Positions 50,183-58,511 of a stretch of 64,000 nucleotides of DNA are shown here, piece by piece. Within the stretch, counting starts at the first letter, position 1. Each line of letters starts with the position of its first letter. Source of the DNA: Chitinophagaceae bacterium (GTDB lineage Bacteria; Bacteroidota; Bacteroidia; Chitinophagales; Chitinophagaceae). The notes under the pieces were generated by a model that was not told the origin of the DNA, did no database searches, and was given only the letters and a program-made list of their open reading frames with translations. Location of the stretch: the NCBI GenBank assembly GCA_947446645.1, contig CANFHA010000001.1:62001-126000 (forward strand). The letters are read 5' to 3'. Made by a program: the position numbers and the translations under genes.

Positions 50183-53035
50183 ATGAGTATGGATATTTTA
50201 GCGCTTCCCGATGCCGGAAACATAGAAGTGATGGGCGCGCGGGTGCACAACCTGAAGAACGTAGATGTAAGCATTCCTAAAAATAAGTTGGTAGTGATAA
50301 CGGGTATCAGCGGCAGCGGCAAGTCGTCACTGGCGTTCGATACTATTTTTGCAGAGGGGCAGCGGCGCTATATGGAAAGCTTTGCCGCATATGCACGCCA
50401 GTTCATGGGCGACCTGGACCGGCCTGATGTGGATAAGATCACCGGTCTATCGCCTGTTATCAGCATAGAGCAAAAAACTACTAACCGCAATCCGCGGTCC
50501 ACGGTGGGCACTGTAACAGAGGTGTATGACTTTATGCGCCTGCTGTATGCACGTGTGGCGGAGGCATTTTCCTACAACACCGGCAAGAAAATGCAGCGGT
50601 TCAGCGAGGAAGAGATAGTAGCGCATGTGATACAAAACTTTGCCGGCAAAAAAATAATGCTGCTGGCACCTATTGTAAGAGGCCGCAAAGGACATTACCG
50701 TGAGCTGTTTGAACAGCTGCGCAAGCAAGGCTACCTGAAAGTGCGTGTAGACGGAGAGGTTACAGACCTTAAAGAGCGCATGCAGGTAGACCGTTACAAA
50801 ATACATGATATAGAGTTGGTGGTAGACCGGCTGCTGGTGCAGTCAGAGAGCGACAGCCGGCTTAGCCAGAGCGTGCAAAAAGCGCTGCAAATGGGCAAAG
50901 ACCTGCTGTTTGTGGCAGATGTAGATAAGAACAGTATAAGCCAGTACAGCAAAACACTGATGTGCCTGGACACAGGCATATCTTATGAGGAACCATCACC
51001 AAATACGTTCTCATTTAATTCACCATATGGTGCGTGCCCAAAGTGCAAAGGGCTGGGCAACATATACCAGGTGAATATGGCCGAGGTAATGCCAGACATG
51101 GACAAAAGCATTACCGATGGAGGAATAGCTCCGCTGGGTAGTGAGCGGGATTCATGGTCATTTCAGCAGGCAACCATATTGGCCAAGAAAAATAAGATAC
51201 CGGTAAATGTGCCGTTGAAAAACATTCCACAAAAGCAGCTGAACATACTGCTATACGGCAATGAGGAAGGTGTGATCACCTACACCAGCGATGAGGCGGA
51301 AACATACCACGAAGTAGTGGTGCAGCACAACTATGAGGGCATTGTAAATATGGTGCTGCGCTGGTTCAATGAAACCACATCCGAAGGTGTGCGCACATGG
51401 GCCGAAAATTTTATGGAGCTGAATACCTGCCCGGAATGTAATGGGGCACGGCTTAAAAAAGAGAGCCTGTATTTTAAACTGGATGAAAAGAATATTTCCG
51501 AACTGTCAAATATGTCGCTGCAGGGGCTCATGGACTGGTTTGTAGATATAGAAGCCCGCCTTAGCAACAAACAAAACCAGATAGCGAAAGACATACTAAA
51601 GGAAATCCGTGACCGGCTCCATTTCCTGCTCGATGTGGGTCTGCATTACCTGACTGTAGACCGGCCTACCCGCACACTTAGCGGCGGCGAAAGCCAGCGC
51701 ATAAGGCTGGCCACACAGATCGGTTCGCAACTTACTGGCATTACCTATATACTGGATGAGCCCAGCATAGGCCTGCACCAGCGCGACAATATGCGGCTGA
51801 TAAAAGCACTGCGTAGCCTGCGAGACAGCGGCAACTCGGTGCTGGTAGTGGAGCACGACAAAGATATAATGCTGGCCAGTGACCACCTTATAGATATAGG
51901 TCCGGCAGCAGGCATGCATGGCGGCCGGGTAGTAAGCGCGGGCACACCGGCTGAGGTGCTGAAAATGGATACCACTACTTCGAAATACCTGAACCAAACC
52001 TTAAAAATAGAGGTGCCGGCAGAGCGGCGAAAAGGCAACGGAAAGAAATTACAACTGGATGGTGCGAGTGGTAACAACCTTAAGAATGTATCGGTAAAGC
52101 TGCCGCTGGGCACGTTCATCTGTGTAAGTGGCGTATCGGGCAGTGGTAAGAGTACGCTGATAAATGAAACACTTTATCCGCTGTTGGGTAAGCATTGCTA
52201 TCACAATTTTAAGCAGGCGCCTATGCCCTACAAAAAAATGCAGGGCCTGGAGCATATAGATAAAGTAATAGAGATAGATCAAAGCCCCATAGGGCGCACA
52301 CCGCGCAGCAATCCTGCTACCTATTGCGGATTTTTCAACGAGGTAAGGCAGCTGTTTGCACAGGTGCCTGAGGCTAAGATTCGTGGTTATACGGCCGGCC
52401 GGTTCTCGTTCAATGTAAAGGGCGGCCGGTGCGAGGAATGCCAGGGTGGCGGCATGCGCACGATAGAAATGAACTTTTTGCCGGATGTATATGTGCTGTG
52501 CGAAAAATGCAATGGCAGACGGTATAATCGGGAAACGCTGGAAATACGCTACAAAGGCAAGTCGATATTTGATGTGCTGAATATGAATGTGGATGAGGCT
52601 GTAGAGTTTTTTGTAAATGTGCCTTACCTGCATCGCAAAATTAAAACGCTGCAGGATGTAGGGCTGGGCTATGTGACACTGGGACAAAGCGCCGTGACAC
52701 TAAGCGGCGGAGAAGCACAGCGCGTGAAGCTGGCTACAGAGCTATCTAAGCGCGATACCGGCCAAACAATATATATACTCGACGAGCCTACCACCGGCCT
52801 GCACTTCGAAGACATAAAACACCTGCTGCTGGTGCTGAACCGGCTGGTAGACAGGGGCAATACGGTGCTGGTAATAGAGCACAATCTTGATGTGATAAAG
52901 GTGGCGGACTATGTAATAGACATGGGTCCGGAAGGCGGAGGTGGCGGCGGCAAGGTTGTGGCTTCCGGCACACCAGAGGATATAGCAGCTGTGAAGGAGA
53001 GTTTTACAGGAATATTTTTGAAAGAGGAACTCTGA
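50183..53035 (+). CDS. uvrA: Excinuclease ABC subunit A
   Basis: The damage-recognition ATPase of nucleotide excision repair. It is 950 residues with two ABC modules: Walker A GISGSGKSSLAFDT (about residue 40) and GVSGSGKSTLINET (about 650), and signatures LSGGESQRIRLATQIG and LSGGEAQRVKLATELS. It has the family zinc modules, one near CPKCKGLGNIY...CPECNGARL and one at CEECQGGGMRTIEMNFLPDV followed by CEKCNGRRY, and both Walker B segments (YILDEPSIGLHQRD; YILDEPTTGLHFED). ATG 50183 is the start (a second Met is at codon 3). uvrB is not adjacent. Confidence 0.98.
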   Translation: MSMDILALPDAGNIEVMGARVHNLKNVDVSIPKNKLVVITGISGSGKSSLAFDTIFAEGQRRYMESFAAYARQFMGDLDRPDVDKITGLSPVISIEQKTTNRNPRSTVGTVTEVYDFMRLLYARVAEAFSYNTGKKMQRFSEEEIVAHVIQNFAGKKIMLLAPIVRGRKGHYRELFEQLRKQGYLKVRVDGEVTDLKERMQVDRYKIHDIELVVDRLLVQSESDSRLSQSVQKALQMGKDLLFVADVDKNSISQYSKTLMCLDTGISYEEPSPNTFSFNSPYGACPKCKGLGNIYQVNMAEVMPDMDKSITDGGIAPLGSERDSWSFQQATILAKKNKIPVNVPLKNIPQKQLNILLYGNEEGVITYTSDEAETYHEVVVQHNYEGIVNMVLRWFNETTSEGVRTWAENFMELNTCPECNGARLKKESLYFKLDEKNISELSNMSLQGLMDWFVDIEARLSNKQNQIAKDILKEIRDRLHFLLDVGLHYLTVDRPTRTLSGGESQRIRLATQIGSQLTGITYILDEPSIGLHQRDNMRLIKALRSLRDSGNSVLVVEHDKDIMLASDHLIDIGPAAGMHGGRVVSAGTPAEVLKMDTTTSKYLNQTLKIEVPAERRKGNGKKLQLDGASGNNLKNVSVKLPLGTFICVSGVSGSGKSTLINETLYPLLGKHCYHNFKQAPMPYKKMQGLEHIDKVIEIDQSPIGRTPRSNPATYCGFFNEVRQLFAQVPEAKIRGYTAGRFSFNVKGGRCEECQGGGMRTIEMNFLPDVYVLCEKCNGRRYNRETLEIRYKGKSIFDVLNMNVDEAVEFFVNVPYLHRKIKTLQDVGLGYVTLGQSAVTLSGGEAQRVKLATELSKRDTGQTIYILDEPTTGLHFEDIKHLLLVLNRLVDRGNTVLVIEHNLDVIKVADYVIDMGPEGGGGGGKVVASGTPEDIAAVKESFTGIFLKEEL

Positions 53036-53051
53036 TACTCTAAACCAGTCA

Positions 53052-53090
53052 TTGTAGGTTTTTTGAATTTTTACTTTTGAATTTTGAATT
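53052..53090 (+). promoter_or_regulatory. Promoter within a TTTTGAA tract before the VWA gene
   Basis: TTG (53052-53054), a 17-base spacer and TACTTTTG (53072-53079) match the -33/-7 consensus. The whole stretch gTTTTTTGAATTTTTACTTTTGAATTTTGAATT is the fourth member of the reiterated TTTTGAN family and runs up to the ATG at 53091. The predicted leader is only a few bases. Confidence 0.6.
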
Positions 53091-54188
53091 ATGAATGGAT
53101 TTGTGTTTTCGAAGTTTGTGCCAAATGCCGATGGTAAAGGACCATTCGACAAACTGCTGGATGTGTTTACCGAGCTGTTGCAATATACAAATGGCGATGC
53201 CGGAGAAGCGCTAAGCTGGCTATCGCAGCTGGACAAGCAGTATAAGCTCACTAATAAGGACTATGGCATAGGTGATTTCATAGAAGACCTGAAAGAGAAC
53301 GGCTACATAAAGGAAAATGGCCAGGATGGCACCTTTAAGATAACGCCGAAGACAGAGCAGGGCATCCGCAAGCGCTCGCTGGAGGAGATATTTGGCAAGA
53401 TGAAAAAGGCCAAGCAGGGCAGCCACCGCACCTTTAAAACAGGCAAGGGCGACGAGCCCAGCCCGGAAACAAGGCCTTACGAATTTGGCGACGCACCTGA
53501 GACCATAGACTATACCGGCAGCCTCAGGAATGCTTTCGTGAATCACGGTATCGAAAGTTTTTCTATGCGGGAAGACGACCTGGAGATACACGAGACCGAT
53601 TTCAAATCGCAGACCTCTACCGTGCTGATGATCGACATCTCTCACTCCATGATACTCTATGGCGAGGACAGGATAACCCCCGCAAAAAAGGTGGCCATGG
53701 CGCTCAGCGAACTGATAACCACACGCTACCCAAAGGATACGCTGGATATAGTAGTATTTGGGAATGATGCCTGGCAGATAGAAATGAAGGACCTCCCGTA
53801 CCTGGAGGTTGGGCCATACCATACCAATACCGTGGCCGGGCTGGAACTGTCGATGGAACTGCTGCGCCGCCGCAAAAACCCGAACAAGCAGATATTTATG
53901 ATCACAGACGGCAAGCCCACCTGCCTGAAGATCGGAAACAAATATTACAAGAACAGTTTCGGCATAGATAGTAAGATACTCAACCGCACACTTACCCTCG
54001 CAGGGCAACTACGCAAACTGAAAATACCCGTCATCACATTCATGATTGCACAAGACCCATATTTGCAACAATTCGTTCGGGACTTTACGGAGGTAAATGC
54101 CGGCAAGGCTTTCTATTCTTCCCCGGATGGATTGGGTAACTATATTTTTGAAGATTATGAGCGGAATAAGAAGAAGACGGTGAGGTGA
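53091..54188 (+). CDS. VWA (von Willebrand A) domain protein
   Basis: A 365-residue cytosolic protein. The N-terminal half is helical (FDKLLDVFTELLQY, DYGIGDFIEDLKENGYIKEN) with a charged linker. The C-terminal half is a VWA domain with an intact metal-ion adhesion site: VLMIDISHSMILYGEDR (DxSxS, about 179-184), the middle Thr near HTNTVAGLELSMELLRRRKN and the Asp in QIFMITDGKPTCLKIG. Such proteins usually act with a MoxR-type or Mg-chelatase-like AAA+ ATPase, but none is adjacent. The role is unknown. It has a promoter of its own within the upstream repeat. Confidence 0.85.
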   Translation: MNGFVFSKFVPNADGKGPFDKLLDVFTELLQYTNGDAGEALSWLSQLDKQYKLTNKDYGIGDFIEDLKENGYIKENGQDGTFKITPKTEQGIRKRSLEEIFGKMKKAKQGSHRTFKTGKGDEPSPETRPYEFGDAPETIDYTGSLRNAFVNHGIESFSMREDDLEIHETDFKSQTSTVLMIDISHSMILYGEDRITPAKKVAMALSELITTRYPKDTLDIVVFGNDAWQIEMKDLPYLEVGPYHTNTVAGLELSMELLRRRKNPNKQIFMITDGKPTCLKIGNKYYKNSFGIDSKILNRTLTLAGQLRKLKIPVITFMIAQDPYLQQFVRDFTEVNAGKAFYSSPDGLGNYIFEDYERNKKKTVR

Positions 54189-54258
54189 TATTAAATAAAA
54201 CCATACGGTAAGGCGCAAACTATCCTTACATTTCCATAAATGACGGGATAGAATTCCG

Positions 54259-54266
54259 TACCTTTG
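54259..54266 (+). promoter_or_regulatory. -7 box (TACCTTTG) for the thiolase gene
   Basis: A perfect TAnnTTTG, 18 bases before ATG 54285. An in-frame TTG at 54264 overlaps this box and is therefore rejected as the start. Confidence 0.6.
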
Positions 54267-54284
54267 CGCCACAAAAAATTCTTT

Positions 54285-55463
54285 ATGAAGGAAGTATATA
54301 TAGTCTCCGCGGTGCGTACACCAATGGGTGCATGGGGCGGAGCGTTGAAAGACTTTTCGGCTACTAAGCTCGGATCTTTGGCTATTAAGGCGGCTCTTGA
54401 GCGTGCCGGCGTTAGCGCAAGCGAAGTAAATGAAGTACTGATGGGCTGCGTATTGCAGGCCAACCTGGGCCAGGCTCCTGCGCGCCAGGCCGCCCGCTTT
54501 GCCGGTGTGCCGGACAATGTGCCTTGCACTACCGTAAATAAAGTGTGCGCCAGCGGCATGAAAGCTGTAATGCAGGGTGCGCAGAGCATCATGCTGGGCG
54601 ATAATGATGTAGTAGTAGCAGGTGGTATGGAAAGCATGAGCAACGTACCATTTTACAATGCAAGCCAGCGCTGGGGTAATAAGTATGGCGATGTGACTAT
54701 GACCGATGGTCTTGCAAAAGACGGCCTTACCGATGTGTACCACAACTACGCAATGGGCAATGCTGCTGACCTTTGTGCACGCGAGTGCAACATAAGCCGC
54801 GAAGCGCAGGACGAATTTGCCATCACCAGCTACAAGCGCAGCCAGGCCGCATGGGATGCCGGCAAGTTCGACAACGAAATAGTAGCAATAGAAGTGCCGC
54901 AGAAAAAAGGCGACGCCCTGAAAATAAGCAAGGACGAAGATCCATGGAATGTGAAGTTCGACAAGATAGCAGGCCTGAAACCAGCTTTTGGTAAAGAAGG
55001 TACTGCTACCGCGGCTAACAGCAGCACCATGAATGACGGCGCAGCAGCACTGGTGTTGATGAGCAAAGAAAAAGCAGATGCACTGGGCATAAAGCCAATA
55101 GCTAAAATAAAAGGCTATGCAGATGCGGAGCAGGCACCTGAGTGGTTCACTACTACCCCATCTATAGCAGTGCCTAAGGCAGTAGCCAAGGCTGGCCTGA
55201 AGATGGAAGACATTAGTTTCTTTGAGCTCAACGAAGCATTCAGCACAGTAGGCCTGGTAAATATGCAGAAAATGAACCTGAAACCAGAGCAGGTGAATGT
55301 AAATGGCGGCGCTGTAGCATTAGGTCACCCGTTGGGTGCCAGTGGTGCACGTATCATAACTACGCTCATCAGCGTACTGCAGCAGAATGGCGGCAAGTAC
55401 GGCGCAGCAGCAATCTGCAACGGCGGCGGTGGCGCAAGCGCGGTGGTTATTGAATTGATGTAA
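54285..55463 (+). CDS. Acetyl-CoA C-acetyltransferase (thiolase)
   Basis: A 392-residue thiolase from ATG 54285, MKEVYIVSAVRTPMGAWGGA, that condenses or cleaves acetyl-CoA/acetoacetyl-CoA. The nucleophilic Cys lies in TTVNKVCASGMKAVMQGAQS. The catalytic His and Cys are in NGGAVALGHPLGASGARIIT and AICNGGGGASAVVIELM. ELNEAFSTVGL is the conserved Asn-Glu-Ala-Phe motif. The length fits AtoB/PhaA biosynthetic thiolases or the FadA-type degradative class; no neighbouring beta-oxidation or PHA gene helps to decide. A hairpin terminator follows. Confidence 0.95.
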   Translation: MKEVYIVSAVRTPMGAWGGALKDFSATKLGSLAIKAALERAGVSASEVNEVLMGCVLQANLGQAPARQAARFAGVPDNVPCTTVNKVCASGMKAVMQGAQSIMLGDNDVVVAGGMESMSNVPFYNASQRWGNKYGDVTMTDGLAKDGLTDVYHNYAMGNAADLCARECNISREAQDEFAITSYKRSQAAWDAGKFDNEIVAIEVPQKKGDALKISKDEDPWNVKFDKIAGLKPAFGKEGTATAANSSTMNDGAAALVLMSKEKADALGIKPIAKIKGYADAEQAPEWFTTTPSIAVPKAVAKAGLKMEDISFFELNEAFSTVGLVNMQKMNLKPEQVNVNGGAVALGHPLGASGARIITTLISVLQQNGGKYGAAAICNGGGGASAVVIELM

Positions 55464-55485
55464 TTGATCTTGTAAGTAATTTCGA

Positions 55486-55541
55486 TTGGCAATCTATAGT
55501 GGGAATGACAAGGTCGTGTTCTTCCTATTGTAGATTGCCAA
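55486..55541 (+). terminator. Large hairpin after the thiolase gene
   Basis: A perfect 11-bp stem (ttggcaatcta 55486-55496 with tagattgccaa 55531-55541) with partial pairing inside (gtgggaa...ttccta), followed by cttttattt. It also carries the gGGAATGACa motif of the interspersed repeats, so it may be an inserted repeat acting as terminator. Confidence 0.65.
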
Positions 55542-55561
55542 CTTTTATTTAAAGCCGGATC

Positions 55562-56743
55562 ATGTTGATATCTTTCGAAAAACGGGAACGTGTTCACGAT
55601 TTCTTCCTAAACCAGCGGACTCTTTTGTCCGTCTATAGTTTACTGGCGATCACTGCCAGTATACAATTGTTCCTCGCAGGTACTCACACTTCGGGGGAAG
55701 GATATGTTTATACTGATTATAATAACTATGTCATTTTCCGGCAATCCTATTTTCATCTGCTCTGCCGGAAAAACATCTACATGCTTTTTCCGGCAGAGCA
55801 GTGGGACCTGTATAAGTATAGCCCAACATTTGCCTTAGCTATGGGGTTACTGGCACATTTGCCGGATTTAGTGGGGTTAAGTATTTGGAACTTGTTCAAT
55901 GCGTTGGTTTTATTTTCAGCAATAAGGATGCTGCCCATCGCTAAGTCTCAGTTAAGTCTTTTGCTGTGGTTTATTTTGATTGAGTTGCTTACCTCCATGC
56001 AGAATTCCCAAAGTAACGGGCTGATGGCCGGGCTTTTGATTGCCGCCTTTACCTGCCTTGAACGTAAAAAAGTGGGTATTGCTGTGCTCTGGGTTGTTGT
56101 AGCCTCGTTTATAAAGGTATATGGCGCCATTGGTTTCTGCCTTTTTTTATTTTATCCGGATAAGGTAAGATCCATGCTGTATTCTGTTCTTTGGATTTTG
56201 TTGTTTGCTGCCGTGCCTCTTTTGGTAACTCCATTTCATATACTCCTATGGCAGTATCACAACTGGATCGTGATGATGGCTGAGGACCAGTCTATTTCCT
56301 ATGGGTTATCAGTTATGGGTTGGCTGCATACCTGGTTTGGAGCTAGTTCAGGTAAGAGTATTGTAAATATTACAGGAATTGTTTTATTCTTATTACCGTT
56401 CGGAAGGTTTAGGCTATACCAGGACTATTCATACAAGTTGTTGATGCTTGCTTTAATGCTGATTTGGGTAATTATATTTAACCATAAGGCTGAATCTCCA
56501 ACATATATTATCGCCGTTGCCGGCGTAGGTATATGGTATTTTTCAGAGCAGGCTCTAGTATGGCGAAAAGTGCTAATGGCATTTGTATTTGTCTTTACCT
56601 GTCTTTCACCGTCTGATATTTTCCCGGAAGTTATACGACATTATTTTGAGGCACATACGGTAAAAGCGCTGCCATGTATAGTTGTGTGGACAGTAATATG
56701 GGTGGAAATAATGCGGATGAAAACGCCATCCATCAATCAATAG
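55562..56743 (+). CDS. GT87-like polytopic membrane glycosyltransferase, copy 1
   Basis: A 393-residue membrane protein with about nine or ten helices. Conserved landmarks shared with the next gene are DYNNYVIFRQSYFHLLCRKN, the following YKYSPTFALAMGLLAHLPDL, MQNSQSNGLMAGLLIAAFTC and FNHKAESPTYIIAVAGVGIW. This is the layout of the GT87 family (DUF2029, PimE-like GT-C mannosyltransferases using polyprenyl-phosphate sugar). It starts at ATG 55562. The two genes are tandem paralogues in one transcription unit. This copy is visibly more A+T rich than copy 2. The donor and acceptor are unknown. Confidence 0.82.
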   Translation: MLISFEKRERVHDFFLNQRTLLSVYSLLAITASIQLFLAGTHTSGEGYVYTDYNNYVIFRQSYFHLLCRKNIYMLFPAEQWDLYKYSPTFALAMGLLAHLPDLVGLSIWNLFNALVLFSAIRMLPIAKSQLSLLLWFILIELLTSMQNSQSNGLMAGLLIAAFTCLERKKVGIAVLWVVVASFIKVYGAIGFCLFLFYPDKVRSMLYSVLWILLFAAVPLLVTPFHILLWQYHNWIVMMAEDQSISYGLSVMGWLHTWFGASSGKSIVNITGIVLFLLPFGRFRLYQDYSYKLLMLALMLIWVIIFNHKAESPTYIIAVAGVGIWYFSEQALVWRKVLMAFVFVFTCLSPSDIFPEVIRHYFEAHTVKALPCIVVWTVIWVEIMRMKTPSINQ

Positions 56744-56781
56744 AACATAAAATTTGCCTGTTCCTCATATTGTATCTACGA

Positions 56782-58062
56782 ATGTATAGGCGTATTTTAG
56801 CAGCCAGTATCATTCGCATGTTGCAATCCATAAAGGCTTTAGTTTTTAATCCACACTTTATTCTTGTGGTATTTGTAGCACTGGGTGTTATCGCCTCTGT
56901 GCAGGGTATAATGCTGGGGCTCCACGAGTTTCACATGCCCAAAGTATTTCCGGCCGATATTATGAACAGGCCGGAATACATGAACCAGTTCATAGGCCGG
57001 CAACTTACTGAGTACAACAACTATGTAATTTTCAAGCAGTCTTTCTTTCACCTGGTGCACGGCACTGACCTCTATGGCCTTTACCCCGCCGAACATTGGG
57101 ACTTTTTTAAATACAGCCCCACATTCGCGTTGTTTATGGGGTCACTCGCCTACCTGCCAGATATTCTCGGTCTTTCTATCTGGAATGTGCTCAATGCGAT
57201 CACTGTTTTCTTTGCTATACGCATGCTACCTGTTTCCGTGAGAAAGCAGTGCCTTGTGCTCTGGTTTATTACCATGGAGCTGCTCACCTGCCTGCAAAAT
57301 AATCAGAGCAATGGCCTTATGTGCGGCCTCATTATTGCTGCCTACGGCTGCATGGAGCAGCGTAAGGTACTGCTGGCCACCCTATGGCTGGTACTCGCCA
57401 TGTACATCAAAGTCTACGGTGCTATAGGTTTCTGCCTATTCCTCTTTTACCCTGATAAGATAAAGTTCATTCTTTACTCCATCCTGTGGACCGTGCTCTT
57501 TGCTGCTTTGCCGCTGCTCGTAACACCCCTGCACACCCTTATCTGGCAGTATCAGAACTGGGCAGGCCTTATGATTGCTGATGCTGCCGCCGCGCGTGGC
57601 ATTTCTGTAGCCGGCTGGCTCTACAGTTGGTTCGGCATAGAAAATGTAAAAGCTGCCGTCACCGGTATTGGTTTGGTGCTTTTCCTCGTCCCATTTGTGC
57701 GTTTCCGGCTTTATAGCAATGAAGTTTTCAAGCTGCTGATACTGGCCTCTATGCTCATTTGGGTTATTATATTCAACCACAAGGCTGAGTCTTCGACCTT
57801 CATTATTGCAGTGGCTGGTGTTGCTATATGGTATTTTATACGCCCGAAGGCTACGTGGCGCACCGTGCTTTTCTGGACCGTATTCATATTCACCTCCCTT
57901 TCTACCACAGATATATTCCCAATGTACGTGCGGCAGCACTTCATTTACGTTTATAAAATAAAGGCTGTTCCTTGCATACTGGCCTGGTGCGCAGTATTTA
58001 TTGAGCTGATGCTTGTAAAACCCACCGCAAGGATTGCGGATAATGCGGAGGTTGTTGAATAA
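56782..58062 (+). CDS. GT87-like polytopic membrane glycosyltransferase, copy 2
   Basis: A 426-residue paralogue of the preceding gene, with the same landmarks: EYNNYVIFKQSFFHLVHGTD, FKYSPTFALFMGSLAYLPDI, LQNNQSNGLMCGLIIAAYGC and FNHKAESSTFIIAVAGVAIW. It carries an extra segment of about 35 residues in the first loop (LHEFHMPKVFPADIMNRPEY and following) and a longer C-terminal tail. The start is uncertain: ATG 56782 was chosen, and ATG 56818 is nearly as good; an upstream ATG at 56674 would overlap copy 1 by 70 bases. Divergence in both sequence and base composition suggests an old duplication or separate origins. Confidence 0.8.
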   Translation: MYRRILAASIIRMLQSIKALVFNPHFILVVFVALGVIASVQGIMLGLHEFHMPKVFPADIMNRPEYMNQFIGRQLTEYNNYVIFKQSFFHLVHGTDLYGLYPAEHWDFFKYSPTFALFMGSLAYLPDILGLSIWNVLNAITVFFAIRMLPVSVRKQCLVLWFITMELLTCLQNNQSNGLMCGLIIAAYGCMEQRKVLLATLWLVLAMYIKVYGAIGFCLFLFYPDKIKFILYSILWTVLFAALPLLVTPLHTLIWQYQNWAGLMIADAAAARGISVAGWLYSWFGIENVKAAVTGIGLVLFLVPFVRFRLYSNEVFKLLILASMLIWVIIFNHKAESSTFIIAVAGVAIWYFIRPKATWRTVLFWTVFIFTSLSTTDIFPMYVRQHFIYVYKIKAVPCILAWCAVFIELMLVKPTARIADNAEVVE

Positions 58063-58110
58063 TTTATTATTCTATGCAACTCCTGCATTCAAAGAAAAAA
58101 TGTCCCGGTA

Positions 58111-58141
58111 TTGCTATCTTCGGTAAGATTCAATACTTTTG
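58111..58141 (+). promoter_or_regulatory. Promoter of the His-rich mini-lipoprotein gene
   Basis: TTG (58111-58113), a 20-base spacer and TACTTTTG (58134-58141) match the Bacteroidota consensus well. The ATG at 58155 follows 14 bases later, giving a very short leader. Confidence 0.7.
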
Positions 58142-58154
58142 AACTTAGCTTGTT

Positions 58155-58316
58155 ATGAAATCCAAGACACTCCGATTAATTGCACTGTTGATATTGCTCG
58201 CAAACCTGACCAGTTGCTTCCAGGGAAGATGGACCCGTTACAGGAACCATCATGAGTATTATGGCAAGCGCAAGCATTATGCCTGGCACCACCGCCACAG
58301 GCATAGCGGATGGTAA
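58155..58316 (+). CDS. His-rich mini-lipoprotein (53 aa)
   Basis: A 53-codon frame, MKSKTLRLIALLILLANLTS followed by the lipobox Cys (LTSC), so it carries a clear lipoprotein signal. The mature peptide of only 33 residues is very rich in His, Arg, Tyr and Trp (RNHHEYYGKRKHYAWHHRHR), with eight histidines. A well-formed promoter precedes it, which makes real expression likely. The sequence could bind metal ions or heme, or interact with the cell surface polymer; this is inferred from composition only. No family is recognised. Confidence 0.65.
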   Translation: MKSKTLRLIALLILLANLTSCFQGRWTRYRNHHEYYGKRKHYAWHHRHRHSGW

Positions 58317-58469
58317 TCTGCCCTACCCCTAATTATACTTTTCCTGCGTTTTAGTCCTGCTTTCCTGCGGCTGCTATATTCTGTATTTACACTTTTCTGT
58401 AAATATATTGGCTAATAACTGTCAGTCTAATGTCAATAAAAATAACCTGCTATTTACCGCATTTAGTAT

Positions 58470-58477
58470 TATTTTTG
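58470..58477 (+). promoter_or_regulatory. -7 box (TATTTTTG) for pckA
   Basis: A perfect TAnnTTTG 34 bases before the pckA ATG. No TTG -33 element was seen. The rest of the 58317-58511 gap shows no gene. Confidence 0.55.
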
Positions 58478-58511
58478 CCGCCTAATATATTATTTCATAA
58501 AAAGATAACTT

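Noticed and set aside
53220..54008. A 262-codon minus-strand open frame opposite the VWA gene
   Set aside because: It has no recognisable domain and lies inside a gene with an intact VWA metal site.
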